42,269 nucleotides of DNA, from NCBI GenBank assembly GCA_902595195.1, contig CACJPC010000002.1, positions 1 through 42,269 of the forward strand, in the 5' to 3' direction. The position numbers were made by a program, and so were the translations under genes. Each line of letters starts with the position of its first letter. The stretch's first letter is position 1. Positions 35,450-42,269 of this stretch are shown here, piece after piece. Below the pieces are notes generated by a model, which was not told where the DNA came from, made no database searches, and was given only the letters and a program-made list of their open reading frames with translations. This DNA comes from an uncultured Candidatus Actinomarina sp. (GTDB lineage Bacteria; Actinomycetota; Acidimicrobiia; Actinomarinales; Actinomarinaceae).

Positions 35450-36257
35450 TTAATGCTCTGGATGCAGAGACGTTTGTATATATACTGCAGACAACAATGT
35501 AAATATGTATGCCTGCAAAATTGAAACTATAAGTTCGAATCCGTAGATTCCCAAACCAAGTGTGAACCAAGCTAATCCAATAGGTGCTTTAGAGAGTATG
35601 TAATCAGCTCCGCCAGGTTGTACTAAGAAAAAATATGCAGATGCTAATAACAAACTGAGCATGACGTGGCCAGCAACAAGGTTAGCAAAAAGTCGAACTG
35701 CAAGGCTGAATGGTCTCACTAATAAAACTGAAACTAACTCTATGACACCTACTAATGGTTTAAGCGCAACTGGTACGCCTGGAGGCCATACGAGATGTGA
35801 TATATAACCAAAACCTTCTTCTTTTATTCCAACAAAAACAAAAATAAAGTACGTTATCAAGCTTAAAAATAGAGGCAAAGCCATACGAGATGTAACTGGG
35901 AAATTGATTAATGGAGCAACCTCAAATAAGTTTCCTACGAGTATAAATAGAAATATAGAGACTAAATAAGGAGTGAATTTCTCTCCTCCTCTGCCAATAA
36001 CACCAAGTGCTATCTCATCTTTTACAAAAGTGAATATTGATTCAACCGCAGATTGAAGTTTTCCTGGTACAACTGATTTTTTTTCTTAATCCAAAAAACA
36101 CAACAACTACTGGAATAATGGCTGCAAGAAGTATTAAAACTTCAGTTCTTGATATCTGTGTTCCTGCAAAATTACCAAATTCGAATAATTCTTTTACATT
36201 TGCAGGTTTACAAACTACTTCATTTATAAAATCACAAGTTTCAGCTGCTGTTATCAT
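35450..36257 (-). CDS. atpB: ATP synthase a subunit (frameshifted)
   Basis: This is the stator channel protein of Fo. The first frame (36257 on) reads MITAAETCDFINEVVCKP and the first TM ILLAAIIPVVVVFFGL. It then stops after the A8 tract at 36077-36084. Removing one A gives KKSVVPGKLQSAVESIFTFVKDE and then FTPYLVSIFLFILVGNLFEVAPL. This runs into the intact rest, with the essential arginine in VRLFANLVAGHVML and the last helix GFELIVSILQAYIFTLL. The restored protein is 268 aa. It overlaps the restored end of the AtpI-like gene by 17 nt. Confidence 0.92.
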
Positions 36258-36648
36258 TTGCCCAATCTAAATCTGTGTCTTTTCTCTTAATAACCATAGT
36301 CATTTCTATAAATAACATAGTTAAAAAAAAACAATTGGCACTGTCAGAGACATTGCCAAATCATCAATAGAATATACGTTTTTTAGTAATAAGAGAAACC
36401 CAAATATAAAAATTAATCTAAAAACATATCCGAATAAAGCAGCAAAATAATAGAAATTTAGAGAGATTTTTGCTGCATATGACATGATTACCGCACCTAG
36501 AAAAAAACCTGTGGCAACAATTGCTGAAGAATAAAGCGAGGTAAAGAACGCTTCTTGAGATTTAAAATAAAATAATACTGGAACAAGCACATATATAGGT
36601 GAAGATCTAAAAAAGCATCCTTTTCGCTAGTTCAATTTCTACGTTCAT
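36241..36648 (-). CDS. AtpI-like four-helix membrane protein of the ATP synthase operon (two frame breaks)
   Basis: This small membrane protein sits directly before atpB, where Actinobacteria carry an AtpI-type assembly factor. The start at 36648 ([13 protein letters not shown]) has GAGG 9 nt upstream. The six-base T tract (36609-36614) must lose one base to join RSSPIYVLVPVLFYF. The next break is the T9 tract (36323-36331). Read straight it ends at VFF inside helix 4. With two T fewer, or one more, it continues LTMLFIEMTMVIKRKDTDLDW to a TGA at 36241. It would have four TM helices and about 135 aa. The family assignment rests on position and topology. Confidence 0.6.
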
Positions 36649-36853
36649 CTTTTTCATCCTCTAATTTTGCTGAAATATTCCACATTCTTCTATATCCGTC
36701 ATAGATCCCAATTAAAACAAATATTATTACTGGCCAAGGTGCATATCCAAAAAAGTTTTGTATTAAAAGCCCTATCAAGAGTCCACTCAAAATAGATGTG
36801 GAAAAGGTGGAAACAGGGCCAAAATCTTCTAAATTGATTCTTGCTTTAGCCAT
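36632..36853 (-). CDS. AtpZ/AtpI-type two-helix protein
   Basis: This is a 73-aa protein with two TM segments, [18 protein letters not shown] and [20 protein letters not shown], and a charged C-terminus. The length and the G-x-x-x-G pattern match the AtpZ/ATP synthase protein I family found upstream of atpB. The frame is open seven residues further, but ATG 36853 overlaps the glyA stop by 8 nt and gives [12 protein letters not shown], the more typical start. It overlaps the next gene by 17 nt. Confidence 0.65.
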   Translation of the reverse strand: MAKARINLEDFGPVSTFSTSILSGLLIGLLIQNFFGYAPWPVIIFVLIGIYDGYRRMWNISAKLEDEKDERRN

Positions 36854-38108
36854 ATGGTTGGAAACTCGTGGCAAGTGATCTGACTTCTGCCTCTAACTCA
36901 TTTAATTTATTTTCATCTGATCTATTTTTCATTATCTCAGATATTAAATAGCCAACCTGAGTTAGTTCATTTTCTTTCATTCCACATGTTGTTACTGCAG
37001 GTGTACCCATGCGTATACCTGAAGTTATAAAAGGTGATCGAGGATCAAATGGTATTGCATTTCTATTTAAAGTAACTCCCCTATCGTTTAGTAAAATACC
37101 AGCTTCTTTACCGGTTAGTTCTTCATCTACACTTCTAGTATCAACAAGAACTATGTGGTTTTCTGTTCCTCCACTAATTACCCTTAAGCCTTGCTCTTGA
37201 AAAGAATCAGATAATGCTTTTGCGTTATTTAATATTTGCTTTGCGTACTCTTGATATTCTTTTGTTAAGGCTTCTTTAAAACATACAGCTTTTGCTGCAA
37301 TCTGATTGTTTAATGCTCCACCTTGAGCTCCAGGAAATATGTTTTTATCAATATCCTTTGCAAATTCTTCCCTTGTTAAAATAATTCCACCACGCGGTCC
37401 GCGTAAAGCTTTGTGTGTTGTTGCGGTAACGACATCAGCATATTTTGTTGGATTATCTACAACTTTTCCAGCAACTAGACCGATGAAGTGAGCTGCATCA
37501 ACCATAAAGTGTGCGCCAACTTCATCTGCAATTTCTCTAAACTTTTGAAAATCAAGTGATTGAGAATAAGAGGAATATCCAGCAATAATCAATTTAGGCT
37601 TATGCTCTAACGCCATGTTGTAAACAGTTTCCATATTAATTAGTTCGGTATCCTCGTCTAAACCGTAGCCAACAAAGTTATAAACTTGTCCTGAGAAGTT
37701 AACTGGTGAACCATGTGTGAGGTGTCCTCCTTGGTCAAGTGACATTCCAAGTACGGTATCCCCTGGTTCCAGTGTGGACAAATAAACTGCCATATTTGCG
37801 GATGATCCTGAATGGGGTTGAACATTAGCATGATCAGCTTCAAACAATTCACAAGCTCTATCAATTGCAAGCTGTTCAATTTGATCAACAGTCTCACAAC
37901 CTTCGTAATATCTACGTCCTGGAAAACCCTCAGAGTATTTATTAGTCAATATTGAGCCAGATGCTTCCATTACTGCTTTTGAGGCAAAATTTTCTGATGC
38001 TATAAGGTGTATATGTGTATTTTGTCTATTTAAGTCGTTATCAATTAACTCAGAAATTTCTGCATCTACATTATTGAGTGATTCTTGGGAAGCGCCTTTT
38101 TCATTCAT
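36846..38108 (-). CDS. glyA: Serine hydroxymethyltransferase
   Basis: GlyA interconverts serine and glycine with tetrahydrofolate, the main source of one-carbon units. It is full length at 420 aa. [34 protein letters not shown] and [13 protein letters not shown] form the PLP/folate site. The PLP lysine lies in [12 protein letters not shown] near residue 232. The C-terminus contains [16 protein letters not shown] gap of only 10 bp separates it from tsaC. Confidence 0.97.
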   Translation of the reverse strand: MNEKGASQESLNNVDAEISELIDNDLNRQNTHIHLIASENFASKAVMEASGSILTNKYSEGFPGRRYYEGCETVDQIEQLAIDRACELFEADHANVQPHSGSSANMAVYLSTLEPGDTVLGMSLDQGGHLTHGSPVNFSGQVYNFVGYGLDEDTELINMETVYNMALEHKPKLIIAGYSSYSQSLDFQKFREIADEVGAHFMVDAAHFIGLVAGKVVDNPTKYADVVTATTHKALRGPRGGIILTREEFAKDIDKNIFPGAQGGALNNQIAAKAVCFKEALTKEYQEYAKQILNNAKALSDSFQEQGLRVISGGTENHIVLVDTRSVDEELTGKEAGILLNDRGVTLNRNAIPFDPRSPFITSGIRMGTPAVTTCGMKENELTQVGYLISEIMKNRSDENKLNELEAEVRSLATSFQPYG

Positions 38109-38118
38109 AATATGTATT

Positions 38119-38700
38119 CTAACAGTAACTTGGAGGCCATTTAAGTGGGCCTTCTCTTAAAATTTCCCCACCTTCAACGCGAAAATCTATAATCGTTGAG
38201 CCACTCCCGTGAACAGAGGCTCCTTCAAGATATTCTGTAACATTTGAACCAAATATTTCTTCTGCTTCAGTATTACTTTTGACATCATTTTCACCAGAAC
38301 GGTTTGCGCTTGTAACAGCTAGTGGTCCAGTAATTTTTAATAACTCAATTGCTAGCTCATTGTCAGGAACTCTGACCCCAATTGAAAATGGATTTTTTGT
38401 ACCAACACCATCAGCAAATTCCTTTGTTGTCTCAACGACAATCGTTAGTGGTCCTGGCCAATAAAGCTCTACAACTTCAGGAATTGTTGATACTATATCA
38501 AGTTTTTGTAGGTCGTAATAAGAAGAAACAAGTATCGATAAAGGTTTATCTTCATCTCTTCCTTTTAGGTCAAAAATTTTATTTACAGCTTCTTGACTAT
38601 AAGGATTAACGCCAATTCCATAGACTGTCTCTGTTGGAATACCTACTACTTGATTGTTATTTATAGCTTCAACTGCAAGATTTAATTTATCGTTCTGCAA
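38119..38700 (-). CDS. tsaC: Threonylcarbamoyl-AMP synthase (TsaC/Sua5 family)
   Basis: This makes threonylcarbamoyl-AMP for the t6A37 modification of ANN-decoding tRNAs. [29 protein letters not shown] and [12 protein letters not shown] are diagnostic, as is [13 protein letters not shown]. At 193 aa it is the short TsaC form without the Sua5 C-terminal domain. The start overlaps prmC by 14 nt. Confidence 0.93.
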   Translation of the reverse strand: MQNDKLNLAVEAINNNQVVGIPTETVYGIGVNPYSQEAVNKIFDLKGRDEDKPLSILVSSYYDLQKLDIVSTIPEVVELYWPGPLTIVVETTKEFADGVGTKNPFSIGVRVPDNELAIELLKITGPLAVTSANRSGENDVKSNTEAEEIFGSNVTEYLEGASVHGSGSTIIDFRVEGGEILREGPLKWPPSYC

Positions 38701-39436
38701 TTATATACCGATCTCTTTCAACTAAGTCCTTCTCTAATTCTACTTGCTTCCAATGCGAAAGATTATTCAAAACGGTTGTTGCATGACTAGTGTCGACTTC
38801 TAAAAACAGGGTAAGGTTTCTAATGACTTTTTCCTCAATTTCTTTTATTAATCTATTGATATATAAAAGTCCATCAACTCCACCATCAAGAGCTAGGAGT
38901 GGTTCATAGTCCACTACTTCAGACTCAAGACTAGTGAGAGTCTCTGTTGGAATATAAGGTAAATTTGCAACAATTATGTCATAATCAACTTCTTCAACAT
39001 CGCTTAAAAGATCTGATTGAAATAAATTAATTTCTAGATTATTAATTGCAGCATTCTCTTTTGCTAAATCTAATGCTTCAAGGGAAATATCACATGCATC
39101 AACTGTTGACTCCGGATATAGCTTTTTAAGCATAAGTGCAATACATCCAGTTCCTGTACCCACATCTAAGATTTTTTTTGGATTATCAGAATTATTTTTA
39201 ATTAACTCTATTAAAAATTCTGTTTCTGGTCTTGGGATTAAACATCGTTGATCCACATTAATTTGAATGCTATAGAAAGGAATGTACTCCTCTATGTATT
39301 GAAGAGGCTCACCATTTAGTCTTCTGTTAAGTAGCTCAGTATAGGATGAATGATAGTCTGACTGTGATCCTGAAATTTCTTTAGCTTTTTCTCTAAGCCT
39401 TGCAAGCTCATGCTCAGGAATTTCTCGGATGTTCAT
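38687..39436 (-). CDS. prmC: Release factor glutamine methyltransferase PrmC
   Basis: PrmC methylates the Gln of the GGQ motif in release factors. The methyltransferase fold shows ILDVGTGTGCIALML for SAM binding and VANLPYIP in place of the usual NPPY. RCLIPRPETEFLIE precedes the fold. At 249 aa the N-terminal helical domain is shorter than the usual, about 280 total. It follows its substrate gene prfA with a one-base overlap (TAATG). Confidence 0.93.
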   Translation of the reverse strand: MNIREIPEHELARLREKAKEISGSQSDYHSSYTELLNRRLNGEPLQYIEEYIPFYSIQINVDQRCLIPRPETEFLIELIKNNSDNPKKILDVGTGTGCIALMLKKLYPESTVDACDISLEALDLAKENAAINNLEINLFQSDLLSDVEEVDYDIIVANLPYIPTETLTSLESEVVDYEPLLALDGGVDGLLYINRLIKEIEEKVIRNLTLFLEVDTSHATTVLNNLSHWKQVELEKDLVERDRYIIAER

Positions 39437-40530
39437 TATTCTTCTAGATTGGCAAGTCTTGCTGCTTCATTATCTGCAATCAAGCCAACAACAAATTCTT
39501 CTAGGTCTCCATCCAAAACTTGGTCTAATTTCTTTAGTGTCAAGTTTATCCTGTGATCTGAAACTCTATTGTCTTTGTAATTATATGTTCTTATTTTGTC
39601 TGATCTCTCACCGGAACCAACTTGCTCTTTTCTGTCTTTCGCACGTTCTGCTGCAGCTTTATCTTGTTCAGCTTTTAGAAGTCTTGCCCTTAAAATTCTC
39701 ATTGCTTGATTTTTATTTTTTAACTGTGATTTTTCATCCTGACTAGTAACTACTAAGCCAGTTGGTATATGGGTAATTCTTACTGCTGAGTCAGTTGTAT
39801 TAACGCTTTGTCCACCTGGACCGCTAGATCTATAGACATCAATTTTTAGGTCACTATCTACAATATTTAAGTCAACCTCTTCAGCTTCAGGAAGTACGGC
39901 AACAGTTGCTATTGAAGTGTGTACTCTTCCCTGTGACTCAGTTTTAGGAATTCTTTGTACTCGATGGGCCCCAGCTTCAAACTTAAGCTTAGAAAACACT
40001 CCTTTTGACTTAATTGCAAAAATTATTTTACTGTAACCACCCTGGTCTGATGGAGTTAGTTCTATAGGTTCAACATTCCATCCATTTCTTTCGGCAAAAC
40101 GAGTGTACATTTTATACAAGTCACCCACCCATATAGCTGCCTCTTCTCCACCTGCTCCAGGTCTTATTTCTACCAATACATCCTTATCATCAGACGGATC
40201 TTTTGGAAGTAGTGAAATCTTTATTTTCTGTATCAAAGGATCAAGCTTTAATTTATTGTCTGAAATTATTCCTTCGAACTCTGTTTTCATTTCTTCATCA
40301 GACTCAGTTTGTAAGAGTTCTTCAGCATCAGTTATTTCGAGATTGATATCTTTCCATTCAACAAATAATTCAACAATTGTTGAGACTTCGCTATGTTTCT
40401 TTGCCATTTCTGCATAGGCTTTTTGATCTCTTGAAATATCAATTTCTGATAGCTGTTTTTCAATTTCTGGAAGTGAAGCCTCTATTGTAATTAGTTTCTC
40501 ATGAAGTGACTTATCCAATTTTGACCTCAT
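39436..40530 (-). CDS. prfA: Peptide chain release factor 1
   Basis: RF1 terminates at UAA and UAG. GGQ lies in RSSGPGGQSVNTTDSAVRI. The codon-recognition tripeptide position reads PKT in RIPKTESQGRVHTS, where PxT marks RF1. VEIRPGAGGEEAA is the usual domain 2 start. I chose ATG 40530 (MRSKLDKSLHEKL, 364 aa) over the in-frame ATG at 40551 because family N-termini begin about there. Either overlaps the DUF1385 gene end. Confidence 0.95.
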   Translation of the reverse strand: MRSKLDKSLHEKLITIEASLPEIEKQLSEIDISRDQKAYAEMAKKHSEVSTIVELFVEWKDINLEITDAEELLQTESDEEMKTEFEGIISDNKLKLDPLIQKIKISLLPKDPSDDKDVLVEIRPGAGGEEAAIWVGDLYKMYTRFAERNGWNVEPIELTPSDQGGYSKIIFAIKSKGVFSKLKFEAGAHRVQRIPKTESQGRVHTSIATVAVLPEAEEVDLNIVDSDLKIDVYRSSGPGGQSVNTTDSAVRITHIPTGLVVTSQDEKSQLKNKNQAMRILRARLLKAEQDKAAAERAKDRKEQVGSGERSDKIRTYNYKDNRVSDHRINLTLKKLDQVLDGDLEEFVVGLIADNEAARLANLEE

Positions 40531-41425
40531 TTGTGTTTGCAAGAATTTCATTAAATTTATCTGTGTTTTCTGAATGAGCGATACAGTTAGCCATTGATAA
40601 AATTGCTACTTCAATTTGTTCTTTTGATGGATTTTTCGTTGTTATTTTTTGTGTCCATATTCCAGGAGTAGCAAATATCTTGGCAATAATTGAGTCTGAG
40701 TTTTTAAAATTAAACTTTAGTACTTCATAAGAAATCATAGAAACTATCACCACATGTAAAAGTCTCGTAATTGTTGTCATAACAATGTTTAAATTTGGAA
40801 TAAATGGCAAAGTAAGAAGACTAATAAAAACAATCAAAAATAAGAACGACGTACCACATCTAATATGTTCTTTAGGATAATTAGTGACACTGTCAAACTC
40901 CAGTGACTGCTTGTCTTCATAGGAGGCTATCGTCATATGCTCAGCTCCATGATATTCAAATAGTTCTTGAGCATCTTTTGTTCTACCGATTAAATAAATA
41001 TAAATTATTACTATTACTCCTCGAAATAATCCCTCAATTATTCCTGTACCAATTTGTGCATAATTTATCATCTCAACAAGTAGGCGTGGACCTGCAATGA
41101 AAAGTAAAAGAACTGCAATTAGCACTGCGTAAGTAACAACCTTTGATAATAAACTTTCCTCTTCATCTTCAAATTTGGAATATATTTTCTCAGATAATGT
41201 AATTGCCTTAAACCCAACATACATTGAATCAATTAGTGCGCCAAAACCTCTGATAAATGGAGCTGCCCAAAACTTATTTCTTCTTACGAGAGGAATCCTT
41301 GGTTCATAATATCTATGTAGATTGTCATCCTTATCTCTTATACCAAGAGACCACCCTTTTGGACTTTGTATAAGAACACCGCCAATTACAGCTTGGCCAC
41401 CATAAGAAATATCAATATCAGACAT
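40511..41425 (-). CDS. DUF1385 family membrane protein
   Basis: This 304-aa protein has the DUF1385 (YqhQ-like) features. YGGQAVIGGVLIQSPKGWSLGIR is at the N-terminus. Membrane segments lie near residues 92-115 and 130-148. The signature FEYHGAEHMTIASYE and HIRCGTSFLFLIVFISLL follow near 160-205. The function is unknown. It sits between rpmE and prfA, a conserved position in Firmicutes and Actinobacteria. Confidence 0.88.
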   Translation of the reverse strand: MSDIDISYGGQAVIGGVLIQSPKGWSLGIRDKDDNLHRYYEPRIPLVRRNKFWAAPFIRGFGALIDSMYVGFKAITLSEKIYSKFEDEEESLLSKVVTYAVLIAVLLLFIAGPRLLVEMINYAQIGTGIIEGLFRGVIVIIYIYLIGRTKDAQELFEYHGAEHMTIASYEDKQSLEFDSVTNYPKEHIRCGTSFLFLIVFISLLTLPFIPNLNIVMTTITRLLHVVIVSMISYEVLKFNFKNSDSIIAKIFATPGIWTQKITTKNPSKEQIEVAILSMANCIAHSENTDKFNEILANTNEVKIG

Positions 41426-41446
41426 AATAAATTAAGAAAAGCTAAG

Positions 41447-41740
41447 TTATTCTTCTTCTTGAGAAGATACTTCAGCTTTAGGTGCTTGTCGTGTGCTTGT
41501 AGATCCGTAACGTTGTTTAAATCTTTCAACTCTTCCAGTAGAGTCAACAAGTTTTTGCTTACCTGTGAAGAAAGGGTGGCTTGCACTAGAGATTTCTAGT
41601 TTAACTAATGGATATTCATTTCCATCTTCCCATTGAATAGTTTCATTTGTTTTTATAGTTGAACGAGTTAAGAACGCAAAACCTGCGTCTTCGTCCTGAA
41701 AAACAACTTCTCTATAATCTGGGTGTATGCCTTGTTTCAT
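41447..41740 (-). CDS. rpmE: 50S ribosomal protein L31 (type B, zinc-free)
   Basis: This is L31 of 97 aa. [27 protein letters not shown] and [29 protein letters not shown] are diagnostic. No CxxC pair is present, so it is the zinc-independent C-minus (type B) form. The acidic tail of about 15 residues after RYG is an extension. It follows rho by 39 bp. Confidence 0.95.
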   Translation of the reverse strand: MKQGIHPDYREVVFQDEDAGFAFLTRSTIKTNETIQWEDGNEYPLVKLEISSASHPFFTGKQKLVDSTGRVERFKQRYGSTSTRQAPKAEVSSQEEE

Positions 41741-41779
41741 AGTTCTACTTTACAATAATATCTAATCTACTTTATATGA

Positions 41780-42269
41780 TTATTTAGCTTTTGCTACATC
41801 TTTTAAGAAAGCATCATTGCTCTTGGTCTCTTTTAATTTATCAATTAAAAGCTCAGTAGCTGCTCCACCTTCTAGAGCAACAAGAACTCTTCTCAGTGCC
41901 CATAGAGACTCTAGTTCTTTAGGAGATACAAGTCTTTGCTCTTCTCTTGTACCTGAAGGAGTAACATCAATAGCTGGGAAAACCCTCTTATCTGCAAGTT
42001 GTCTATCTAGGCGTAACTCCATATTTCCTGTTCCTTTAAATTCTTCAAAGATAACCTCATCCATCTTTGAACCTGTCTCAACAAGAGCGGTACCAAGAAT
42101 TGTTAAACTACCTCCACCTTCGATATTTCTAGCTGCACCAAAGAACTGTTTTGGAGGAGTTAATGCTGTTGAGTCAACACCACCTGATAAAATCCTGCCG
42201 CTAGCAGGTGTAGCAAGGTTGTGAGCACGAGCAAGACGAGTAATTGAATCTAATAAGATGACAACATCT
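41780..42269 (-). CDS. rho: Transcription termination factor Rho (5' end outside the window)
   Basis: This is the C-terminal 163 residues of the RNA-dependent helicase. [16 protein letters not shown] is the Walker B region. [30 protein letters not shown] follows, then the arginine-finger/R-loop region and [34 protein letters not shown] at the C-terminus. The frame is open to the right edge, so the N-terminal RNA-binding part and Walker A are missing from the window. No terminator hairpin is seen between rho and rpmE. Confidence 0.95.
   Translation of the reverse strand, partial: DVVILLDSITRLARAHNLATPASGRILSGGVDSTALTPPKQFFGAARNIEGGGSLTILGTALVETGSKMDEVIFEEFKGTGNMELRLDRQLADKRVFPAIDVTPSGTREEQRLVSPKELESLWALRRVLVALEGGAATELLIDKLKETKSNDAFLKDVAKAK

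Noticed and set aside
35450-36648. True pseudogenisation of atpB, atpF and atpI
   Set aside because: All other ATP synthase genes are intact and conserved, each break is a simple tract-length change, and the repaired sequences show no other damage.

Overview
The window reads as 42 kb of dense, AT-rich bacterial chromosome. By eye it is about one third G+C. Almost every base is coding, the longest gap is about 150 bp, and many genes overlap by 1-20 nt or end stop-to-stop. The gene content points to a streamlined, probably marine, actinobacterium of the low-GC Actinomarinales/Acidimicrobiia kind (inference; no 16S is present). Supporting features are the blocks rho-rpmE-DUF1385-prfA-prmC-tsaC-glyA-atp and iscS-mnmA, a nickel superoxide dismutase with its own signal-peptidase-like maturase, a GlnR-type operator before amt, a mycothiol-family (PIG-L) amidase, KorAB, and an Asp-type MurA. 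No rRNA, tRNA, CRISPR array, insertion sequence or prophage was seen. Both ends cut genes (mnmA on the left, rho on the right).

Layout. 1-6.6 kb: tRNA thiolation (mnmA, cysteine desulfurase), an SRPBCC protein and a lipoprotein, an Nfu scaffold with murA, 6-phosphogluconolactonase, a DMT exporter behind a structured 5' leader, and a hotdog thioesterase. 6.7-9.9 kb: the deoC-ALDH-pseudoALDH operon for deoxyribose 5-phosphate and acetaldehyde. 10-15.7 kb: nitrogen assimilation (gltB, amt) with a GlnR-like box. 15.8-21.4 kb: metG, the divergent sodN/sodX pair with a small Cys-rich protein, and korAB. 21.4-29.1 kb: a contiguous phosphate regulon on the minus strand, read pstS, pstC, pstA, pstB, phoU, response regulator, histidine kinase, Na/Pi cotransporter, second phoU. 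29.2-36.9 kb: the F1Fo ATP synthase operon followed by a mycothiol-type amidase. 36.8-42.3 kb: glyA, tsaC, prmC, prfA, DUF1385, rpmE, rho.

Three observations stand out. (1) The leader of the DMT transporter starts 7 nt after a perfect TATAAT, folds into a three-way junction, and holds a 7-nt segment exactly complementary to the gene's Shine-Dalgarno. It looks like an unrecognised translational riboswitch. (2) A 7-bp word, TTTACTT, repeated every 11 bp, lies before pstS, pstC and the Na/Pi cotransporter. At pstS and pstC it sits at identical spacing to a -10 box, which makes it a likely Pho operator. (3) Eleven reading-frame breaks fall in only 12.6 kb (24.0-36.6 kb), nearly all one extra A or T in a short tract. 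They hit the response regulator, pstB, pstA, pstC, the amidase, atpF, atpB and atpI, while the other 29 kb shows none. Because essential ATP synthase genes are affected, the cause is either sequence error or slippage-based recoding rather than gene decay.
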